A stretch of DNA of 13,473 nucleotides. Origin: Phoronis ovalis (Eukaryota > Phoronida > Phoronidae). Positions 1 to 7,026 of this stretch are shown here, one piece after another; position 1 is the stretch's first letter, and the number at the start of each line of letters is the position of its first letter. The notes beneath the pieces are model-generated. The model had not been told where the DNA came from. It worked only from the letters and a program-made list of their open reading frames with translations, and did not search any database. The stretch is taken from positions 1 through 13,473 of the forward strand of contig JAOXYB010037917.1 of NCBI GenBank assembly GCA_028565635.1, read 5' to 3'. Made by a program: the position numbers and the translations under genes.

Positions 1-290
1 GGCCTATTACGCCCACCAAGCCACGGCCTACGTGAATCCACCTTCGAATCGTCAAGTCAACGCTTCGTCTTTCCCGAGATGCTCGCAACAAAAGGTGCAC
101 TCTCGAGTACAAACATGGCCGCTAGTCAGCCATGTTGGAAGTAATCAAGGTCAAAATTGTGTCCGACCTGTGCTTCGACCTGTACTTACCCTGTACCAAA
201 TACAAAGATGATCTGACAAAAGCTGAAGCAGTTATAGCAACACAAAGAAAAGGTTACATACGCCCACAACGACAACGCCGCATAGGGTAC
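1..290. other. CpG-dense patch with short repeats at the left edge
   Basis: This stretch is far richer in CG dinucleotides than the rest of the window. It contains the inverted repeat AACATGGC/GCCATGTT (112-119 and 129-136) and a tandem 12-mer CGACCTGTGCTT-CGACCTGTACTT (164-187). No exon continuing the Tctex1 domain was recognised in it. It could be a young mobile element or a regulatory patch. Confidence 0.35.
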
Positions 291-295
291 AGCTA

Positions 296-329
296 TATGC
301 CCATTTACTATTACATAGTGATGGGCATA
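296..329. repeat. Stem-loop beside the donor site of the Tctex1-domain exon
   Basis: TATGCCCAT (296-304) and ATGGGCATA (321-329) are perfect inverted copies, with a second inner stem ACTAT/ATAGT (307-311 and 315-319) and the loop TAC. On the minus-strand transcript it begins eight bases inside the intron after the donor at 337-336. Confidence 0.65.
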
Positions 330-337
330 AAAAGTAC

Positions 338-437
338 CTTTCAAGTGATCTTCTAGTATTTCTTCCATGGCTGTTTTTACTTTATCCACCCCAAATTTTA
401 CAGGTGGGTCCATGCGATACGTGTTCTCATAAGCAAT
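338..437 (-). CDS. Tctex1-type light chain, exon opening the Tctex1 domain
   Basis: The minus-strand acceptor is TTTTTTTTCAG (AG at 439-438) and the donor is AAAG|GTACTT at 338/337, giving 100 nt entered in phase 0 and left in phase 1. It encodes IAYENTYRMDPPVKFGVDKV then KTAMEEILEDHLK. ENTY and PPVKF are the recognisable family residues. The frame stays open past the donor to about 186, but that extension has no family resemblance. Confidence 0.82.
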
Positions 438-3400
438 CTGAAAAAAAATGAAGCATCACTTTAGTTTAGTATATATTTATTTTAAATGTCACCTACTACA
501 TTATTTTAAAATAATGTAATTTTAGTATAAATTCAGTAGAAAATGGTTTTACTTGGGACAGTATATCATTAAAACTGTGTGCAAAGCAAGTGACATGGAA
601 TTAAATTATTGAAAAATGTTACTATTACTAAATAAATTGTAATTGAACATTTAAGAAATTATGATAAATAAATTAGATAGAAATAGAAACCTCTACTTGG
701 TTTACCTGTACCAAGTAATGGAATTTAGTGGTATTTAGATTTCAACTTGCTCTTGGGTAAAGTTTTCTGAAAAAAAATCCTCCAACACCCCAATTTGAAT
801 TATATTTAATTTGCTAATATTATTTTATTCTGAAACAGAGAGGTTTCATTATTAACTGCTGAAAAAATCACAGCTATAGATTTTTGAATCTATATTTACA
901 TATCCTGTAAAAATAAATATGTCAAGGAAAAATGCTTATGATGTTAAATAATCTCATGAGATTGATGTTACTATACCAACTATAAACTGATAATTCTATA
1001 CAATGTCCTGCTATTCCTTATATATCAGGAGCTTCTAGTAACCATAACAACATCTTAGAAAAGCACCTCTATAACCATTGAATATAATGCTTGCTGTATA
1101 CTTGAACTATTCAGAATTATATTGTTGTTATTTGAAAAAAATACCTATCCCTGATTTACTAAATGTCTGAATAGAAGCCTAATTTCAATGTTTATAAAGC
1201 ACTTGACTAATTCAGGTTTCTGCTGCTTTTACTTGTAACAATAAAAATACACATTTTACAAGTTGAATTTACCTTAATATGTGGTATGGCTTGTTTTGTT
1301 GTTGAACTCTTTGAACTAACAGATTTTGTTGGTGGCACATAAGACCTATCACTTCCACCTTTCCGCATGATTATAATTTGTATAACCAATAGTCCACAAA
1401 AAATGACAGTAAGTTTATGTTGTTTCTGATGTTAAACTGAAATTTATTCCTTTGTATTATTTTCAATATGCAAAGAAAATGTTCACTCAATATAAATTAC
1501 ATGAAACTCCAAACTATGTTTCATATAGCACAAAATTATGTGCCACAATTAATGCACCTGATCATCTCCAAGGCGAAATTTTCTAGGATAAGATCATGCA
1601 TAAAAATCCTTCTTGTGTGTTGTTTTACAACAGATTTTTTTATCTGTAAGTTAATGAATTCTTTTCTAAACAAACCCTTATGGATTTATGAAAAGTATTA
1701 CTGCATGTGATAATAATCTTCCTGCTCTCATATACACTGTATATAACGCTATTAGCTATTTGTACTCCTAAATGTTCATTCAATAATTTTTTAACTATAG
1801 CCTGATTAGAAAATTTCTTCCAAGTTTCTCTGTTACCAAGACCACTAATACGTACTCTTATCTACTACGTTAGTACTTATGTAGCTACTATTCATATACA
1901 GCGATAGTGTTTTAATGACTAGTGATCATCTTCTCCTCATTAAGTGCATATCTACTAATTAATGACTGATACCTAGAGTATTATTCTATAATATAGTACA
2001 CTCATCATATAACACAGTACTGCAATGATAAACGGAGCATTTTGGTTATGCTCGAGGCTTATCATGTGTGTATACCATGTAATAACAATATGACATTCTT
2101 GAATGCATTTTTTCTGGTACAGTGTATTTACATTTAACTAATATTATAGTAAGAACCATAAAAAATATCTTCAAGAATACGATTGCACGGCAGATAGACA
2201 GGTGCGCTCTTATTTTTAAATGAACAAATTCATGAAACATTTATTTAAAAGAGAATATCTTAATGATGGCATTAATAATTGCTATAAAATCTTTAAAGAA
2301 ATGGTTAAATTATGGGACAAAATCAACTAACCTTAGAAAATCAATGCTTATGACAAGAGAGTATTCAGTGAAAAGAAAAGAATGAAGAAATAATTAATAA
2401 ATAATTGACAGTACAAAGCCTCATGAGGACACCTATATTTAAAATTACAGTGTCTAACATTATTGGATGAAATTCAATATATTTTATAAGTCATTATAAT
2501 AAAAGTTTGTTTTGGTTTAGGTGAATAACAAAATTCCAATCTGATTTATTTATTACTTTAATTAAAATAGCCATTGAACATTGGAATTAACCTTATCAGG
2601 GTTACTGATTTCTGTTTAATTATAGAATGTCCAAATGAAATATTGTAAATGTAAAGCAAAAAAAAGTGAAGATTTTGTATCTTGGAAAATTTTATATCAT
2701 TAATGCAACCATTCTGTCTACATGTGGGCATTACAATGATTATTATCATATTAAATACTAGCTGTATCTATTCTGTGATTACATAAAATTACATAATAAA
2801 TGATATATTGTTATGAAGTTTTTTATTACACAATCTGTGATAAATCTTTAAAGATGTTCTTTTGTCTATTGCCAACTCTTCAATAACACATATAAAAATT
2901 ACCCATTAAAAGTGAATATAATAAGCACATCTGAGGTGAATATAAGATTCCAAGTTCAATATTAAAGCTCATTAAAGTCCAGGAAAAAGGTAAATATATT
3001 ATTTTTTATGCTGTATATAGATGTTAGACACATAATTCTGTCATCTATTTTATATGTGCAGTCAAAGAATTAGATGGAAAATTATGCACTTAGGACACAA
3101 TTGACTACAAGTAGATTTGTGCAACTGGTGGTTTTAAATAATTTTGTCTCAATAATTTTATCTTTTTAAAAGTGAAATTTACTAAAATTGGATGGGATTA
3201 TTTGCTAATGCAAAATTAAGTATTTTGTTGTGTGATTGGGTGGGGTAGCCTTCAAAGTGGAATAGCAAAACATTGGGTGGTCATACACCAGCACAAAAAG
3301 TAATTATACATAATAATCTTCAGATCTTACCAGGTATATTTTAATAAAGATTTAATTTACTATGAAAGTGAATGGGAAAATCAATTGTGTCCTAATTATA

Positions 3401-3608
3401 CCACCTTACTATATTATCCACAAGTTGCAGTAGATCATACCTTCTTTTTTGACTGTGGTGTCCAGCTTGACGAGTCATCAACTGGCTCACAGGTGAATGT
3501 ATTTACGCTTGATCCAGTGATACATTTTTGAGACTTTTGTTGTAACTGCATTTCAAATATACTAGAACGCCTTGGGTGCTCTGTCTTTTCTTTAACAGGG
3601 GCATCCAT
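338..3608 (-). CDS. Tctex1-domain dynein light chain (DYNLT4/DYNLT5-like), N-terminal part, runs off left edge
   Basis: Tctex1-type light chains are dimeric adaptors that bind dynein intermediate chains or serve axonemal and intraflagellar dyneins. Three minus-strand exons are proposed: 3608-3441, a middle exon ending at 1273, and 437-338. The last carries the domain opening YENTYRMDPPVKF and then VDKVKTAMEEILEDHLK, matching the (x)ENTY(x)(x)xPPxxFxVxxVxxIL pattern at the start of the Tctex1 fold. The middle exon leaves in phase 0 and the 437 exon is entered in phase 0, giving ...AIPHIK|IAYENTY. The N-terminal region is polar and rich in Ser and Lys, as in DYNLT4/5 relatives. The rest of the domain (the region normally containing RYK and CLWD) lies left of the window. 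The paralogue within the family is uncertain. Confidence 0.75.
438..1272 (-). other. Intron of the Tctex1-type gene, no features beyond a palindrome
   Basis: This AT-rich intron is bounded by the donor at 1272 and the acceptor at 438. The only structure noticed is a perfect 22-nt palindrome TACATTATTTTAAAATAATG followed by TA (497-518). Its A/T composition makes it of limited weight. Confidence 0.6.
1273..1358 (-). CDS. Tctex1-type light chain, middle exon (5' border uncertain)
   Basis: On the minus strand this reads GSDRSYVPPTKSVSSKSS then TTKQAIPHIK, with a good donor AAG|GTAAAT at 1273/1272 in phase 0. The 5' border given uses the AG at 1360-1359, which enters in phase 1 and conflicts with the phase-0 donor of the 3441 exon. 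A phase-0 acceptor exists at 1427-1426 but would add a hydrophobic stretch (LTVIFCGLLVIQIII) that looks intronic. Either that acceptor is used or a small exon is missing between. Confidence 0.55.
1426..3440 (-). other. Large intron of the Tctex1-type gene, otherwise empty
   Basis: This is AT-rich sequence between the first coding exon and the middle exon. Apart from the stem-loop at 2025-2065 I see no convincing exon, RNA gene or element. Several open frames here are low-complexity AT-rich strings without domain character. A small coding exon may be hidden here, because the phases of its neighbours do not agree. Confidence 0.4.
2025..2065. repeat. Intronic stem-loop (minus-strand gene, large intron)
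   Basis: ATGATAA and GAGCAT (2025-2031 and 2035-2040) pair with ATGCTC and TTATCAT (2048-2053 and 2059-2065) around the loop TTTGGTT, leaving a small internal bulge. No wider element was traced around it. Confidence 0.45.
3441..3608 (-). CDS. Tctex1-type light chain, first coding exon (56 codons)
   Basis: On the minus strand the ATG at 3608-3606 opens MDAPVKEKTEHPRRSSIFEM and the exon ends TPQSKKK with donor AAG|GTATGA in phase 0. Immediately 5' of the ATG is a polypyrimidine tract and TTTTCAG (acceptor AG at 3611-3610). The exon therefore probably begins one base before the ATG, and an upstream non-coding exon exists. The RRSSI block resembles the basic, serine-rich leader of DYNLT5-type proteins, but only weakly. 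Confidence 0.68.
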
Positions 3609-3727
3609 ACTGAAAACTGTCAATAAAAAAAATTATGAAATTATATTAACATTTTTTTAATATAATGCTTTCACGTGTTTAACACAGTTATAGCTTTTTC
3701 TTTCGATTTTATAAAAAATAATACTTT

Positions 3728-4642
3728 CAGTTACATTACAGTAGGTTTCTGAGTTATGCTCTCTCCCGATACAGTACTAATTAAATATTGGTTTGTGACA
3801 ATTACTCAGATTTTTCTGACATCGTCAGCTTAGTCTGTTAGGGAATCGCTGAGGAATCACCGAATCCCAAATTCCCGGTAAGGATTATTCATGCAATGCA
3901 AAACGTTATACATCATACATACCTGGGATACATACACAAGCACAATTTCACATTTAGTGACCATTCAGCCTACTCAGGTACTTGCCTGCATTTAGAGGAA
4001 AAGGGGCCAAGCTTATTTTCCTATAGGTGCGAAAGGGTCATATTTTATTTTCATGCTGTGGGATCTATTGAATTTTATTTGATCTTATTTTGGTCCGTGA
4101 AATGTGATAAACCTTATATGTTTTATTTCCGTGTTTTACAGTTGCAATAATTTTGTTTATGCTATCAGAGTATCAGTTTTTACTTCTGTGCAATGAGATT
4201 GAATCCTTTCCCCTACTCCTCCATTTCCATCTCAGATACAGTATTTGCAGAATGAAAGTATAATAAATAACCCTCCATCACAGATTCCTGAAGTATGCTG
4301 TAACCATTCTGAATGACTGTCCAACATAATAATTATCTTCTTAGGAGCATAGACTGTGACAGGTTGTGTATAACTTGTTTATGAATAGTTATTACTGTCC
4401 AGGTGGGAAAAGGTCGTTTAATTGTCGTGACCCGCAATATGCAATAGTATACTTGTGATTCATGAAAAGGCAATTTTATTTCCTTTAATCTGCGGTCACT
4501 ACCCCCCCTTTTCCCTCCGATCCTCAATGTCCCGTCACAACAGATATTTCTGATGTCATTTTACCGCATCACAAACCAATAATTTGTATATACAGGAGAG
4601 CATAACTTGGAAGCCTACTGTAACCTACTGCAATTTTAAAGG
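3728..4642. mobile_element. Foldback / MITE-like element with long imperfect terminal inverted repeats
   Basis: The left arm from 3739 and the right arm ending at 4620 are inverted copies. AGTTATGCTCTC (3752-3763) pairs with GAGAGCATAACT (4596-4607), ATTGGTTTGTGA (3787-3798) pairs with TCACAAACCAAT (4569-4580), and CAGTAGG pairs with CCTACTG at the ends. Weaker similarity continues inward to about 3870 and 4515. The roughly 600-bp interior has no convincing protein. It sits just upstream of the first coding exon of the minus-strand gene. Exact ends and target-site duplication were not resolved. Confidence 0.7.
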
Positions 4643-6810
4643 TAACTAGGCATCTGTTACAAAATAAAATTGTATGTAGCTGTTATTAACATGTCCATGG
4701 CATTTCTTCCAGCAAGTATACTACCATATTCCTACATATTATACTTTCACATTAAAAGTTTTGTAAAAATAATAATATGTATCATGTTAGTATAAAAATA
4801 ATGAAGCACATCAATATATTTCTATAAAATTTAGTCAATTACCAAAGTAATGGCACCTCAAAAAATAACCAGAATTGTAAATGCAACCAACTAAAAAAAT
4901 AGTAATCAGCAATCTTTGCTCAAAACTAATTTATGTTTAAATTCATAAAACAAATCTTGATATTAATAAGACCATATATTTCCTAATCCTCAAAAAAAAT
5001 GACATTTAAATTAAATGGCATACATACTTTACATTTAAAATCAATATCAAAACTGTAGCTCTGGTTAATATTTAATTCTTTTCAATCCCTTCGAAAAAAC
5101 AACTTTCATGGTCAAATTTCAGCTCTCCAAACCACAGTTTAAAATGAAATTTGACTTCGTAGCAGTATGCAAAATTGTTTTACCAAGAAAAAAAATTAAA
5201 CTGAACATTTCTTTTGCTGAATACAATCAAAATGCTATATCCTATCTAAAGCTTCTTTTTGGTGAAGTAACAAAAGAGTTTGTAGCAATATACTGTCTAT
5301 GTTTACATTGAATTTTTCCAAGCAACTTACAAGGCAAACTGAAATTTAAAAAATCAGCAAACAAAACCAGAGGTTGTACTGCAGAACTGAATGTTCACTG
5401 TCTCCACTATCATCCATCTGTTTGACAAGGATCAGTCATAAATCAAATATAATAAATGAAATATACCATAGTATAGGTATTGCAAGAAGAAACAATTTTG
5501 TTTACCATTATTATGCCATGTTAAAAGACTATGGATGAAGGTTATAATGACAAAACATTAATAATAGACTTTAATAATAACTAATTATTACCTGATTCTT
5601 GGTAGCATAAAAACATTGTACTTTTGATGTTCATTGTGTTGTAAAACAATAAACAAATCACATTATTAAGTACTTGTGTCTCCTTATGGTGTGTAAGTAA
5701 CTAAATGCTATCAGGTAAGGTCATGGTAAATGAGATATGATACATTATGCAAACACATGAAGCAAGTACCAAATATGCTATACCAAGTCTCCTGCAGTCG
5801 TTAAAACCAGAAATAACGTGGCATTTTTTTCCTTACTCATTCCAGTTTTTGTTTCGTTATTTTACCAAATATTAATAAACTTTTAAATTTGTTTTATTCG
5901 TATTTGTTGTGGCAATTATTTTTGATACATCCACAAATATGTTTGCCTTTTATCTTAGTTACCATGTCCCTCGGTTCATGGTAAATATTATATTTCTTGG
6001 CGGTCAGGATAGTGTATCAAAGTTATTTGTTATGGTTGATCTTTTCAGTTAAACAAACTTTTGCATCTATAAAGTAAAATGTGAAAAAGTTTATCATAAA
6101 AAATTGAAACTAAACTACATTTTAATAGGATGGGTATTTAAACTTCCTTGCTGTCACTTCACACCAATACATTGCAACTATTAAACAATGACCTTTTTTC
6201 TTTAAAAAATGGCATTCCATACGTGATGTTGCATGTGTAGATGAATTACATAATTTACTACTTTTTTAAGCTTGCAATCTGAATTACAAATCATTTATGC
6301 GATCTCCATTACAAATCATTTTTGGCAAAGGACGACTTTCGACTCCATTCCAAATCTGGCCGACAGGCCTACTAAATTCTAAAAAATTGAAATGGGAACG
6401 GGGTCTTACGGTAAAACATGACGGAAGAATGGGGGATGGGATTTAAAATTCTTTAAGATTCTACAAAAAGAATATTGCACGATACTCATTTTTACTACTT
6501 ATTTACTCACGCTTTTTTCCAGGTGACCAATGTTTTAAACATGAAAGTTTGTAGGAACAAATAGGCCTACTGAAACTGAAAATCGAGACGCGTTGAGCAG
6601 ACGAATAGGAAGATCAACATTGCAGCAAAATGTGACGTTCGACGTTCTTATATAATAGTTAAGTTATCCACTTGAGCAAACTATGTTGTTTCGATGATGG
6701 ATTGCTTTAGTAGATTTGATATTTATTATGTATTTTGCTTTTAAATTGGGTATTCGTGATAAGTCATTATTTACATATTTATTCGTTTAAGTAGATTAGC
6801 AAGAGTTAGT
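4643..6810. other. Intergenic region between divergent genes, mostly featureless
   Basis: This AT-rich sequence has no supported gene. A 14-nt repeat, ATTACAAATCATTT, occurs twice 25 bases apart (6283-6296 and 6308-6321). Nearer WDR36 (about 6350-6660) CpG and GC rise, consistent with the approach to a promoter. Possible minus-strand donor sites for an unseen 5' non-coding exon of the Tctex1-type gene exist (CAG|GTAATA near 5590, GC|GTGAGT near 6508), but none is confirmed. Confidence 0.4.
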
Positions 6811-6816
6811 TTGCAG

Positions 6817-6825
6817 ACCGGAAGT
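6817..6825 (+). promoter_or_regulatory. ETS/GABP-type motif upstream of WDR36 start
   Basis: ACCGGAAGT, a full match to the ETS-family core, lies 58 nt before the WDR36 start codon. ETS sites close to the transcription start are common in TATA-less housekeeping promoters, including ribosome-biogenesis genes. The match is seen directly; the role is inferred. A TATATAA-like string at 6650-6656 is an alternative core element. Confidence 0.4.
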
Positions 6826-6882
6826 TTGAAACATGTGCAACCCCTTATTTTTGCCGACACGAGGTGTAAAGATTGTTCAGTA

Positions 6883-7026
6883 ATGCCTCACTCGAGTCGT
6901 ATATTTGCTGGATATCGTGCACTTGGATTTAACAGTAATCATGTACCTCTTGCTATTAGATATCATCAGAAACATAAGGAAAATTATGTCGTTACTTGCG
7001 TTGGGAAAGCTTTCCATACCTACAAC
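6883..7026 (+). CDS. WDR36: WDR36 coding exon 1 (residues 1-48)
   Basis: This exon starts at ATG 6883 with MPHSSRIFAGYRALGFNSN and ends with CVGKAFHTYN, both strongly WDR36-like. The donor is AAC|GTGAGT in phase 0. No in-frame ATG precedes it in the open stretch beginning near 6811, so this start is favoured. Confidence 0.93.

Noticed and set aside
186-337. Continuation of the Tctex1-domain exon frame past 338
   Set aside because: The family resemblance ends exactly at a good donor site, and the extension contains CYNCFSFCQIIF-type sequence not seen in Tctex1 proteins.
3896-4150. 84-codon open frame on the plus strand
   Set aside because: It lies inside the foldback element, has no domain, no splice support and an amino-acid composition typical of AT-rich noise.
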